Assembly (NCBI RefSeq): GCF_032302195.1
Contig: NZ_CP135275.1
Location: forward strand, 6,965,001 to 7,029,000
Length of the DNA stretch: 64,000 nt
From: Paenibacillus sp. MMS20-IR301
GTDB taxonomy: Bacteria > Bacillota > Bacilli > Paenibacillales > Paenibacillaceae
Direction of reading: 5' to 3'
This document shows, piece after piece, positions 37,302 through 46,484 of this stretch. The notes under the pieces were generated by a model. It saw only the letters and a list, made by a program, of their open reading frames with translations. It was not told where the DNA came from and searched no databases. Both the position numbers and the translations under genes were made by a program. How positions within the stretch are numbered: position 1 is the stretch's first letter; each line of letters begins with the position of its first letter.

Positions 37302-37982
37302 ATGGATAAAATACTGATTATTGAAGATGACCTGAAGCTGCAAAAATACATATCAGAGTATCTCGAGGCGTATCATTTCGAAGTGGAGACGGTGAAGGAT
37401 TTCAGCCGGATTGTTGCCCAGGCGGAGGAGAGCAGGCCGCAGCTGATTCTGCTGGATATTAATCTGCCGGTGCTGGACGGCTTTTATTATCTGAAGGTTT
37501 TGCGCAAAAGCATGCAGACCCCCATCATCATCCTCTCCGCGCGCAGCGACGAAAGCGAACAGATCCGCGGTATGGAATACGGGGCGGATGATTATGTGAC
37601 CAAGCCGTTCAAGATCGGGATTCTGCTCGCCAAAATCAATGCCGTGCTGCGCCGCGCCTATCCCCAGGCCGAGGAGCCGGGCCATACAGCCGGCAGTCTC
37701 AAGCTGCTTAAGGATACGATGAAGCTGCAGATTAAGGAGCAGATGCTGGAGCTGAGCAAGAATGAATTCCGGCTGCTGCAGATGTTTATGAAAAGGCCAG
37801 GTGAGATTCTCACCCGTGAGGAGCTGCTGGAGGCACTGTGGGATGAGCAGACCTTCGTGGATGACAATACGCTGACCGTGAACATTACCCGGCTCAAAAA
37901 AAAGCTGGCCGGCTGCGGCCTGCACCAGGCAATTATAACTAAGCGGGGTGTGGGCTATGCGCTTGATCCGGCGAATTGCTGA
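37302..37982 (+). CDS. BceR-type response regulator
   Basis: A 226-residue OmpR-type regulator. The receiver has LILLDINLPVLDGFYYLKVLR with the phospho-acceptor Asp near residue 52, and YGADDYVTKPFKIGILLAKI. The C-terminal winged helix has LSKNEFRLLQMFMKRPGEILTREELLEALWD. Gene order regulator, kinase, ATPase, permease marks a Bce-type antimicrobial peptide module. The kinase gene overlaps its 3' end by 26 nt. Confidence 0.93.
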   Translation: MDKILIIEDDLKLQKYISEYLEAYHFEVETVKDFSRIVAQAEESRPQLILLDINLPVLDGFYYLKVLRKSMQTPIIILSARSDESEQIRGMEYGADDYVTKPFKIGILLAKINAVLRRAYPQAEEPGHTAGSLKLLKDTMKLQIKEQMLELSKNEFRLLQMFMKRPGEILTREELLEALWDEQTFVDDNTLTVNITRLKKKLAGCGLHQAIITKRGVGYALDPANC

Positions 37983-38943
37983 GCTGCTTCAGCTTAAGCA
38001 AGGGATGATCCTTGTCTATATCCTCAATACGGTTGTGCTCATCCTGGCCTCTTACATGTTCCATGGTGTGAAGGATATTCTGTATCCGCTTGGTGTGAGT
38101 CTGTTTTTGCTGACGGTTTATCTGGGGATTTCCGCAATCCGGCTGCACAAATTCAAGCTTAAACTGTCAGAGGCGGCGGCCAGCCCGCAACTGCCTGTCG
38201 ATGCGGCGGATGCCGCGGACAGGCTGGTCTTCGGCATGGTTAATGAGATTCATGAGGAGTACAACAGCCGGATCTATCAGCTCGGCAGCTCGGCGAAAGA
38301 GCGGAATACACTGTTCTCCCAGTGGATTCACAACATGAAGGTGTCGGCCGCAGTCATTGATCTGGCAGCAGAGCGCGGAACGGAGCAGGCCCTTGCTGAT
38401 ATCCGGGAGGAGAACGGCAAGCTGACCGCGAACCTCGAAGAATGCCTGAACCTGCTGCGGCTGGAGCAATTCTCGCGTGATTACAGGCCGGAGCGGGTCA
38501 GCCTGCACCGGGTGGTGGTGAAGGCGGTTAATGCCCGCAAGCGGGATTTCATCTACGCGGGAGTATATCCGAAGATCACGGTGGATGAAGAGGCGGATAT
38601 TTATACAGACGAGAAGTGGTGCGGCTCTATGCTGGAGCAGGTGCTGACGAACGCCATTAAATACAGCCATAAAGGCGGTACCGTTACACTCAGCAGCAGC
38701 GAGGTGACAGAGGGCCGGGTGCTGCTTACCGTGGCGGATGAGGGGATCGGGATTGAACTGGAGGATTTGCCGCGGGCGTTTGAGCCTTTTTTCACAGGGA
38801 GGAATGGAAGGGATCACCGCTCGGCTACCGGCATCGGCCTCTACATGGTGAAGCACACCGCAGACCGGCTGGGCCATTCCGTCAGGCTGGATTCGCAGCG
38901 GGGTGCGGGGACGGTGGTTACGTTTACTTTTGCAGCGGTATAG
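37957..38943 (+). CDS. BceS-type intramembrane-sensing histidine kinase
   Basis: About 328 residues. Two membrane helices (about 15-35 and 41-60) have almost no extracellular loop, the mark of kinases that read the state of their ABC transporter and not a ligand. The phosphorylation box is LFSQWIHNMKVS, followed by N box EQVLTNAIKYSHKGG, DEGIGIE and ATGIGLYMVK. The start is ATG 37957; a GTG at 37948 is possible. It works with the transporter encoded downstream. Confidence 0.9.
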   Translation: MRLIRRIAELLQLKQGMILVYILNTVVLILASYMFHGVKDILYPLGVSLFLLTVYLGISAIRLHKFKLKLSEAAASPQLPVDAADAADRLVFGMVNEIHEEYNSRIYQLGSSAKERNTLFSQWIHNMKVSAAVIDLAAERGTEQALADIREENGKLTANLEECLNLLRLEQFSRDYRPERVSLHRVVVKAVNARKRDFIYAGVYPKITVDEEADIYTDEKWCGSMLEQVLTNAIKYSHKGGTVTLSSSEVTEGRVLLTVADEGIGIELEDLPRAFEPFFTGRNGRDHRSATGIGLYMVKHTADRLGHSVRLDSQRGAGTVVTFTFAAV

Positions 38944-39042
38944 CGTTCCTTACGTAAATGTAAGGTTATGAAAGGCAAATGCATTCATGGAGCAGAAACT
39001 TCCTTTTATACTTTGATTATCAGAATATGGGGGGAAGCAAAG

Positions 39043-39801
39043 GTGAACGTTATTTCAATTAATCAACTGGTCAAAGTCTACAATTCTTACAAGGCGGTAA
39101 AAGCAGTCCCGGCACTCGATTCCATCAGCTTTGCTGTCACAAAGGGGGAGTTCACCGGGATTATGGGCCCCAGTGGCAGCGGCAAAACAACTCTGCTCAA
39201 TATTCTCTCCGGTGTAGATAAGGCCACCTCGGGGGAAGTGCTCATTGACGGGCAGGATATTACGAAGCTGTCCAAGGATGAAATGGCCTTGTTCCGGCGG
39301 GAGCGGATCGGATATGTCTTTCAGGATTTCAATCTGCTGGACAGTCTGACGCTGGCGGAGAATATCTCACTGCCGCTGATTCTGGACCGTAAGAGTCCTA
39401 AGGAGATTGAGGACAAGCTCGGGCCGCTGCTGCAGCTGCTGGATATTGAAGAGCTGAAGGACAAGTACCCGTACCACCTCTCCGGAGGGCAAAAGCAGAG
39501 AGCTGCAGCCGCCCGCGCGATTGTGAATGAGCCGGCGGTAATTCTGGCGGATGAGCCTACGGGAAATCTGGATTCCAGATCGGCAGGCCGGTTAATGGAG
39601 ACGATGGCTTCGCTGAACGGACAGCTGGGCAGCACGATTCTGATGGTAACGCATGATCCGTTTGCGGCGTCGTTTTGCCAGCGGGTGATTTTCATTAAGG
39701 ACGGACAATTTGAATTCGAGATCCGGCGGGGTGGCGGGCGCAAATTGTTCTTCGACCGGATTCTGGAGGCGCAAAGTGTGCTCGGAGGGAAGCCGCTATG
39801 A
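39043..39801 (+). CDS. BceA-type ABC transporter ATPase
   Basis: A 252-residue ATPase. It has Walker A GPSGSGKTT, Q-loop FQDFNLL, signature LSGGQKQR, Walker B VILADEPTGNLDS and H-loop THD. It is of the LolD/MacB/BceA group that drives FtsX-type permeases. The GTG start at 39043 is chosen for the GGGGGGAAG site upstream; the frame is open further up. The last 4 nt overlap the permease gene. Confidence 0.93.
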   Translation: MNVISINQLVKVYNSYKAVKAVPALDSISFAVTKGEFTGIMGPSGSGKTTLLNILSGVDKATSGEVLIDGQDITKLSKDEMALFRRERIGYVFQDFNLLDSLTLAENISLPLILDRKSPKEIEDKLGPLLQLLDIEELKDKYPYHLSGGQKQRAAAARAIVNEPAVILADEPTGNLDSRSAGRLMETMASLNGQLGSTILMVTHDPFAASFCQRVIFIKDGQFEFEIRRGGGRKLFFDRILEAQSVLGGKPL

Positions 39802-41870
39802 CCTTCTCCGCCATGATCCGCAAAAACTTCCTGTTCCACGCTAAAAAATATATATCTCTCTATTTCGTCAATACGCTGATTGTCGCTATCCTGTTCATGT
39901 TCGGCAGCCTGCTCTACAATCCGGATATTCTGCGGCAGGTCGGCAATACCACGCTTTACAGCATTGTGCGTATGGCCCTGACCGGAGTGGTACTCTTCTC
40001 CATTGTATTTGTCACCTACAGCAATCTGTCCTTCCTGAAGTATAGAGGCAAAGAATTGGGCATGTATATCACGCTAGGTATGACTGCGAAGGATCTTACC
40101 AGGCTGCTGCTGCTGGAGAATCTGGGCATTGCAGCTGTCTCCCTCTGCAGCGGGCTCATTACCGGCGCCGTGTTCGGCAAATTATTTTATATGGGGCTTA
40201 ATCAGATTCTGCTGGAGCATAAGCTGCGGTTTGTGTTGAATGCCGGCAGTCTGCTGCTAAGCGGCGGGATTTTTCTCATCATTGCCTGTGTGAATTTCGC
40301 GTTCAATCTAATCTATATCCGTAAAATGTCCGTGGCCCGCATTCTGCAGTCCGCCCATGTCCGGGAAACAGGAGTACGCAGCAGCGGATGGGGAGTGCTT
40401 GCCCTGGTCCTGTTCATTGTCTCAGTTATTCTACTGCCGGGAACACTGCTGCACAACTGGTTTGACGGGAATCAGGTGGTGGCCGTGATCTGTATCGTGC
40501 TCACACTAATCTGTCCTTATGTGATGATCGGTACGGGCATCAATCTGTTTAAATCGGTCATGAAACGGTTCAGACGGTTCTACAACCACAATCTGCTGGT
40601 CATGTCGAACCTGTCGCACCGGTTAGCGTCATACACCACAACGTTGTATATCGTCACCCTGCTGATTGCCGGAGCGCTGTTCTTCATTGGAATGACCTAT
40701 TCCATGTACGCCGCCACCAAGGAGACGGTCCAGCGTAATAATCCGTTCGATGTGCTGTTCGTGGAGAGCGGCAAGGCCAATGTTATGAATGAGCCGGAAA
40801 TTGCGGCACTGCTTGCAGATAACGGTGACACGGTGCTTTCGCAGAATGAAACGCTGGAATATATTGCGCTGCCGGAATTCCGCAATTTCAAGGGAAAATG
40901 GGGGATGTGGGATACACAGTCGATGATTCTCGCAGAGCGTGCATTTAACGAGCTGCTGGGAACCCGTTACGTGCTGGCGGAGCATCAGGCGCTCTTTGCC
41001 AGGGTACAGCTGGAGAATTTGGATTTTCAGGTGCCTGATACGATTCTGGCTGCAATTCAGCCGGAGCAGGCGGAGGCTATGCCGCTGGACAGCGGGGGAA
41101 AGGCAGAGCTGCTGCAGGATTTGCAGGGGACTGTTATTCAGGAATATGAGGCGGCCGGTATTGCTGAGGTAAGTGAACCTTACGTCAATTGGGTGGCTAC
41201 GGCTTCGTCCTATTTTGGGCAGGCTCTAGTGGTAGATGACGGGGTGTATGAACGGCTTAAAGCGGCTGTAACGGCGGTACAGATCAGGAAGGTCCACCTG
41301 CTTAGCGGGAATATCAGTGAAGCCGGCTTCACGGCACTGGTGGACGAGCTGCGGGAGCGCAACGGATATGATGCTTCGTACTGGAGCACACCTTATCGGC
41401 ATAATCTTGGTGCAGAGGACCGGATGCGGGCAGAACAAGAGGCGATGCGTCCCGTCTACCGCGGGGAACTGCTCAGCCGGGAGCTGGAGGCGAACGGAAC
41501 GGTATTCTTTATTACTATGTTCCTGGGCGCCTTGTTCATCATCGCTTCCGGGTTGGTGCTGTACCACAAAGTATTATCCGATATCGATATGCAGAAGGAG
41601 AGCATGGCCTCGCTGAAGCGGATCGGCGTGACCCCGAAGGAGTTTCAGCAGCTGGTATCCAAGGAACTGTCTATCCTGTTTATGCTGCCGGCTGTGTTTG
41701 GCCTCGGGCTTGGTTATTACTACTTCTATATAGCCTTCAGCAATACTGGCGTCCTTCACGGACCGCTGGGCCGGGCGGCCGGCGTAGCCGCCGTATTCTT
41801 CCTGCTGCAGATTGCGTTCTGCTTCGCCAGCCGCCGGAAATATTTCTCTGAGCTGGGGCGGGAGCTGTAG
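39798..41870 (+). CDS. BceB-type FtsX-family permease
   Basis: A 690-residue permease with ten predicted membrane helices: a first group to about residue 310, then a large extracellular domain of about 220 residues (roughly 315-555), then the last helices (FFITMFLGALFIIASGLVLYHK onward). This layout is that of BceB/VraG-type peptide detoxification and sensing permeases. With the ATPase it shields lipid II-cycle targets from peptides such as bacitracin, and it feeds the signal to the kinase. The peptide recognised here is unknown. Confidence 0.92.
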   Translation: MTFSAMIRKNFLFHAKKYISLYFVNTLIVAILFMFGSLLYNPDILRQVGNTTLYSIVRMALTGVVLFSIVFVTYSNLSFLKYRGKELGMYITLGMTAKDLTRLLLLENLGIAAVSLCSGLITGAVFGKLFYMGLNQILLEHKLRFVLNAGSLLLSGGIFLIIACVNFAFNLIYIRKMSVARILQSAHVRETGVRSSGWGVLALVLFIVSVILLPGTLLHNWFDGNQVVAVICIVLTLICPYVMIGTGINLFKSVMKRFRRFYNHNLLVMSNLSHRLASYTTTLYIVTLLIAGALFFIGMTYSMYAATKETVQRNNPFDVLFVESGKANVMNEPEIAALLADNGDTVLSQNETLEYIALPEFRNFKGKWGMWDTQSMILAERAFNELLGTRYVLAEHQALFARVQLENLDFQVPDTILAAIQPEQAEAMPLDSGGKAELLQDLQGTVIQEYEAAGIAEVSEPYVNWVATASSYFGQALVVDDGVYERLKAAVTAVQIRKVHLLSGNISEAGFTALVDELRERNGYDASYWSTPYRHNLGAEDRMRAEQEAMRPVYRGELLSRELEANGTVFFITMFLGALFIIASGLVLYHKVLSDIDMQKESMASLKRIGVTPKEFQQLVSKELSILFMLPAVFGLGLGYYYFYIAFSNTGVLHGPLGRAAGVAAVFFLLQIAFCFASRRKYFSELGREL

Positions 41871-41954
41871 GGCCTGGGCTGAACGGGAGAAAGTTGCTAT
41901 TCAAATTGAATTTAAGAGCTTGGGCTTCAGCAGAATGAGCGGGTGGAGTGTTCT

Positions 41955-42136
41955 ATTGTACTTTGTACAATAGAACACAATAAAATCCGCCCCAAAAATA
42001 GAATCTATTGGAGTTTGTACACTAGTTTTTTAGAATTTGGGCATTTTACGCCCATTTCCCTGAAATCAATTGTATGGAATACAATAGAATGGATTTTTCG
42101 GCCGTTTAGCAAGCAATCTAATGTATAAAATACAAT
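41955..42136. repeat. Quad-motif intergenic element, family C, copy 1
   Basis: The motif ATTGTA(C/G)TTTGTACA starts at 41955 and 42007 (direct). The inverted form starts at 42069 and 42121 (ATTGTATGGAATACAAT and ATGTATAAAATACAAT). Start spacings are 52, 62 and 52. TGGGCATTTTACGCCCA forms a small hairpin at the centre. It lies in the 350-bp gap between convergent genes; the rest of the gap holds nothing recognised. An apparent 61-codon frame inside it comes from the repeat. Confidence 0.85.
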
Positions 42137-42221
42137 GGCTCCATTTCTATCCGTGGTTATATCTATAGCCTATCTACAGCCATACTTTATTACAAACAAA
42201 CCCTAACGGTTCCGGTTCAGT

Positions 42222-43871
42222 CTACTGGCGGATTGTCTCCGCCGCATGCTGGCGGTACCATTCATTCGCCTCCTGCAGCACCTCTGTTCCGCCCGCCGCC
42301 ATAAATTCCTGAACGAAGACATCAAAGCTCTCCAACGGCTGTTCTCCGGTAATGATGGAGATATAAGCCTTGTTCTTCAGCCTGATCAGCTCAGGCCCGT
42401 TCTGAATCAGCGAGGGGGTGGCGACTTCCAGGGCATTGTAGATGCCGTCCTGGTCCAGGCCCAGGGTGGCGGCCCATTGCTCGCGCCGCTCCGTGGGCTT
42501 GTGCGGCACAGTCATGCCCAGATTCGCGCCGATCAGGTTCTGATAGCTGAACATTTTGTCATAAGGAGGCAACAGGACGGCATCCTGCTTCGAGGCGTCC
42601 GCCCACTCCCAGTGCCTGCCCTGGACCCCGTATTGCATGGCAGTGCTCTCGTCCCGGTCGGGATTTGCGCTGACGTAGTCAAGAATCTGCAGGATGGCCT
42701 CCAGCTTGCCGGGTTCCTTGGCGGCGTCCGCCCCGATGGCCGTGAAGCTCATTAGCATATCATAGGCTTTGGAGCCTCTTTTCCCCTCCGGACCGCTGAA
42801 AGGCTGGCCGAACACTACCCGGGCCTGCGGGTTCTTGGCGGTTAATTCCTTGACATTAAACGAAGCCTCCACAGGTACCTCCGTGCGGTTCAGCTTGCCG
42901 TTGTAGCTGATCTCCTGATAATCGCCGCTCTGAATCCAGTGATAATAATTGCCCATGGAGGTCATGCCGACCCGCCCGTTAATGAAGGCATGCGACAGAT
43001 GCTTGTAACCGCCCTTATTCTCTCCGGTGACAAACTCCGGATCAATGATGCCGTCCTGATACCATTTGCGCAGATATTGAAGCGCCTCCTTCATCTCCGG
43101 CTCCAGCGCGCCGATAACGAGCTTCTGGTCCTTAACTCCGAAGTAAAGCTGGTCGGCAAAGACGATTTGCCCGAAAGCACCGAACACCACGTTCATTCCT
43201 TCCCTGGACAAGCCGTAGGTATCCTTAATGCCGTTGCCGTCGGGATCATCATTAGCAAAGGCATAGATCATCGTCTCGAAGTCCTGTAAGGTCTCCGGCA
43301 CCGGCAGGCCCAGCTTATTGAGCCAATCCTGGCGGTAGACTACAGGAATCCGATAAATATTCGTCGGATTAATCACGGGAATCCCGTAGATTCGGCCGTT
43401 GATCCGGCCGTAATCCTGATAGGCTGGCGCGTTGTCCTTAATGGCCTTCATAAGGTTAGGCGCGTTTTGGTTCAGCAGCTCCTCAGGGATCTCGGCCAGC
43501 AGCCCCTGCTGCTGGTATTTGAGCAGATCCTGCGGCTGCCGGATCCGGAACAGGTCGGGAATTTCGCCCTGCGCCAGCAACATGTCCAGAAGCGTTTCAT
43601 ATTTATTATTTTCCAGATTCCAGATATCCAGATTGACGTTAAATTTATGCTCTACATATTGAACCATCTCCGCATCAGCGGGCACCGGCAGGTTCTGATG
43701 CATCGTCCAGGAGATGCTGTAGCGGGAGGTGACGGAAGAGGCCGGGGCCTGTTCTCCGGCGGCAGACGGATTACCCGCTTCCGTCCCGCAGCCGCTGAGG
43801 ATGAGGAACACTATCCCTGCCAGCCATGCCCTATGAACCATGAACCGCCGGAGTTTCTTCATTGAATGCAT
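42222..43871 (-). CDS. Extracellular solute-binding lipoprotein (LplA/YtcQ-like)
   Basis: About 549 residues with a signal peptide and lipobox ILSGC (Cys28). The mature part resembles the large lipoproteins that accompany YtcP/LplB permeases: NVNLDIWNLENNKYETLLDMLLAQGEIPDLF, and the calcium-site-like DDPDGNGIKDTYGL. The start at 43871 follows AGGAAAGG; a second ATG is 9 nt on. It lies 52 nt downstream of a membrane-bound AraC regulator gene. No permease genes adjoin, so it is either an orphan binding protein or a co-sensor. Confidence 0.87.
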   Translation of the reverse strand: MHSMKKLRRFMVHRAWLAGIVFLILSGCGTEAGNPSAAGEQAPASSVTSRYSISWTMHQNLPVPADAEMVQYVEHKFNVNLDIWNLENNKYETLLDMLLAQGEIPDLFRIRQPQDLLKYQQQGLLAEIPEELLNQNAPNLMKAIKDNAPAYQDYGRINGRIYGIPVINPTNIYRIPVVYRQDWLNKLGLPVPETLQDFETMIYAFANDDPDGNGIKDTYGLSREGMNVVFGAFGQIVFADQLYFGVKDQKLVIGALEPEMKEALQYLRKWYQDGIIDPEFVTGENKGGYKHLSHAFINGRVGMTSMGNYYHWIQSGDYQEISYNGKLNRTEVPVEASFNVKELTAKNPQARVVFGQPFSGPEGKRGSKAYDMLMSFTAIGADAAKEPGKLEAILQILDYVSANPDRDESTAMQYGVQGRHWEWADASKQDAVLLPPYDKMFSYQNLIGANLGMTVPHKPTERREQWAATLGLDQDGIYNALEVATPSLIQNGPELIRLKNKAYISIITGEQPLESFDVFVQEFMAAGGTEVLQEANEWYRQHAAETIRQ

Positions 43872-43923
43872 GCAACCTTTCCTGATAGCCATATTCTTGT
43901 CTCCGCACACCAGCTTACGCCCC

Positions 43924-46236
43924 TTAAGCCTGCTCCGCGGTACTGCGCAGGTAATTCCCCGGCGTGCAGCCGTACATTTCCTTGAACCGCTTAATGAAGT
44001 AAGCCGTAGTCCCGTAACCCACGGTCTCAGCAACCTGCTCGACGGTCATGTTATTGTTCTCAATCAGCAGCTTAGCCTGCTCCATCCGCCGGCCGGTGAC
44101 ATAGTCGGTGTAGGTGGTGCCGACTTCCTCCTTAAACAGCCTGCTCAAATACTTGGGGCTGATGAACACCCGGGCAGCCACCGTCTCCAGGGACAAGTCA
44201 TCCGGCAGATGAGTCTCTATATACTGTTTGGCCGACTCAATGCTGGTAACGGCCCGTCCGCTGTTCCGTTTCTCCATCCGGTCAGTGAAGGCAGACACCG
44301 AATCCACCAGCCATTCTTCAAAATGGCGGATATGATTCAGCCCGGTATATTGATTGTACAAATCCGGATGATCTGAAGCGGGATACTTGTGCCGTACGCT
44401 TCTCAGATAATCCGAGTAGACGAATACCGTATTCGCCAGAATGAAATGGCAATAGTCGGCCGCATACGGGCCTTCCCGCATGGCGGTGACCAATTGCCGG
44501 ATTGCTTGTACAATATCCGGCAGCTGCCGGGTCTGCAGCTTCTCCTTGAACTTAGTGAGCAGGGCTTGCGGAATTTCGTCCGGACACTGCTCCCTTTTAA
44601 GGAGAAGGCGGTCGTTCAGGACGGATATTTCCGGCAGGAAGTATCCGTATTTCATCAAGATATGCGCTTCGTTGTAGCTCTGATGGATTTCGTCCAGCGC
44701 CTGAACCCAGGTCCCCCATGCGATTTGAACACCCAGGCCAAGCTGCTGCCTGCTCTCCGCCAGCATATTGCCGGCAAGTTGCGACAGCAGGTCTTCGTCC
44801 GCTGCATCCGTACATAGAATGACAACGAGCTTGTTATCCGGCAGTTCTTCGGCAATCAAGCGGCTATTCTGCGGAGACACTGCTTCCAGACGGTGAATCA
44901 GCTGCTCCGTTCCCGCCTGTATATTCCGCGAGCTTAACCGGGCAGAGGCCTCCGCCGGACTTAGGAGCAGGCAGCAATACTGGCTGTATTCACGGGCAAG
45001 GCCCAGACACTGCAGCTCTTCCGCCAACTCCTCTCCGGTATATCCGCCTTGCAGCATATTCAGCACCACATTCTGCAGGGCCGCTGCACGGCTGGCCTGC
45101 AGTGAATCCTCCAGACTGCTGACTTTATCGTTAAGCCGGATGAAGGCCGTATCAATCAGCCTGTATTCATTCGTTGCATGCTCAGGCGCCGGGCCGGTTA
45201 AGTCCCTGATTTTGCCCGCCAGCCGCTTAACCGGAATGTAATTTACTTTGGCCAGAATCCCGGATAACACCAGGCCGAGCAGGATAGCAAACAGACAGAT
45301 GCCAAGGATCAGCTTCTGCACAACAATGGATTGTTCATAAAAAGAGTTGGCCGGTACCGCATTGTATATTTTCCACTGGGTGGACGGCAATGTCTGGTAA
45401 GAGATTACGTAAGGGATTCTGTTAATCGTATCGGTGAAGCTCCCCGCCTCCTTGTCCGCAGCTTGGGTGATCCCCGTGCCGAAACTGCCCTCCAGGTCTA
45501 ATTCTCCCGTATATGTGCCCGTGATGATCTTGCCGGAACGGTCCAGCACAAAGGAGCTCTCGTAATGAGACGGCATCATATTCTGAATAATTCCGCCAAT
45601 CGCCTGTTCCTTCACATCAATGGCTATGAAGAGATCGCTATTGTCACCTGAGGCCTGAAAAGGGTAACTGTGCGCATAGGTGATCAAGGCCTGGTCATTG
45701 CTCCCCGGAAGACTCGAGAAGATATCCTGGGAAACCATCCGGGTCCGGGTCCACAGGCTGCCCTGCTTATTGCTGCTCATTCCATTGATCCACTCTGCAA
45801 AAAACGCGGCCCCGTCGCCTTGATCAGCACCAAGCTTCAGCCCGTAGACTGACGACAGCATGACCTTCTGCTCCGGGGAGTACAGATGAATTGCCTGTAC
45901 AATATCGGAGTTGCTGGCTGCCTTGGATTTAAGCACCTCCTGCAGGTCGAGCATTTTACTGAGGTTGCTTTGATATGCAGGACCGGATAACAGATGCAGC
46001 TCTGCAGTCTGGCCGAGTGCAATTTCCACATAAATCTGCTGTACCCGCTCAAGGACCGTGTTCTCAATTGTGCGGGCTGTATTTTCAAGCATCAGCTGAT
46101 TTTTGCTGCGCAGCTCCTCCTTATAGTTGCCGGAGAAGTATATATAGAAGAAAGAGCAGATTAAGAGCACGATGACAAGCACGACGGATATATAAGAAAT
46201 AGCCAGATTGGCGAATACGGAATTCCGTTTGTTCAA
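43924..46236 (-). CDS. Membrane-anchored AraC-type regulator with extracellular sensor domain
   Basis: About 770 residues. Membrane helices near residues 12-36 (LAISYISVVLVIVLLICSFFYIYF) and about 300-325 flank a Cache-like extracellular region. A cytoplasmic middle part follows, and the C-terminal AraC domain (about 670-770) has LETVAARVFISPKYLSRLFKEEVG and VEQVAETVGYGTTAYFIKRFKEMYG. The start is uncertain: the TTG at 46236 with GGAGGGAG upstream fits best; an ATG 90 nt further up has no site. It probably senses a sugar outside and controls the lipoprotein gene behind it. Confidence 0.85.
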   Translation of the reverse strand: MNKRNSVFANLAISYISVVLVIVLLICSFFYIYFSGNYKEELRSKNQLMLENTARTIENTVLERVQQIYVEIALGQTAELHLLSGPAYQSNLSKMLDLQEVLKSKAASNSDIVQAIHLYSPEQKVMLSSVYGLKLGADQGDGAAFFAEWINGMSSNKQGSLWTRTRMVSQDIFSSLPGSNDQALITYAHSYPFQASGDNSDLFIAIDVKEQAIGGIIQNMMPSHYESSFVLDRSGKIITGTYTGELDLEGSFGTGITQAADKEAGSFTDTINRIPYVISYQTLPSTQWKIYNAVPANSFYEQSIVVQKLILGICLFAILLGLVLSGILAKVNYIPVKRLAGKIRDLTGPAPEHATNEYRLIDTAFIRLNDKVSSLEDSLQASRAAALQNVVLNMLQGGYTGEELAEELQCLGLAREYSQYCCLLLSPAEASARLSSRNIQAGTEQLIHRLEAVSPQNSRLIAEELPDNKLVVILCTDAADEDLLSQLAGNMLAESRQQLGLGVQIAWGTWVQALDEIHQSYNEAHILMKYGYFLPEISVLNDRLLLKREQCPDEIPQALLTKFKEKLQTRQLPDIVQAIRQLVTAMREGPYAADYCHFILANTVFVYSDYLRSVRHKYPASDHPDLYNQYTGLNHIRHFEEWLVDSVSAFTDRMEKRNSGRAVTSIESAKQYIETHLPDDLSLETVAARVFISPKYLSRLFKEEVGTTYTDYVTGRRMEQAKLLIENNNMTVEQVAETVGYGTTAYFIKRFKEMYGCTPGNYLRSTAEQA

Positions 46237-46371
46237 ATGGATCAGCTCCCTCCGTATACCATCATCTCCGATTAATATTAAGCGAATGTAAAAAGAATTC
46301 GGCCATTGCAACAAATGTTGTGCCAATGTCCGGAAATACTCCTAAATTGATATAAAGCAGAAATCGTTGTA

Positions 46372-46401
46372 TTGCTGGGCGGCCAGGCCCGGTGCTACAC
46401 T
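46372..46401 (+). promoter_or_regulatory. Candidate promoter of the SLH phosphatase gene
   Basis: TTGCTG at 46372-46377 and TACACT at 46396-46401 are separated by 18 bp, about 84 bp before the GTG start. The match to consensus is moderate. Confidence 0.35.
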
Positions 46402-46484
46402 CGGGAGCGTTCAGAGCTGAGGCCGGCAAGGCTGTGCTCTGGCGGAGGATTTCATACTTTATTAATGATAGGGGTAGAAGCGTT

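Noticed and set aside
41943..42128. 61-codon frame, similar to a 65-codon frame at 59281
   Set aside because: The similarity at protein level comes from the family C repeat; neither frame has a binding site or conserved start.
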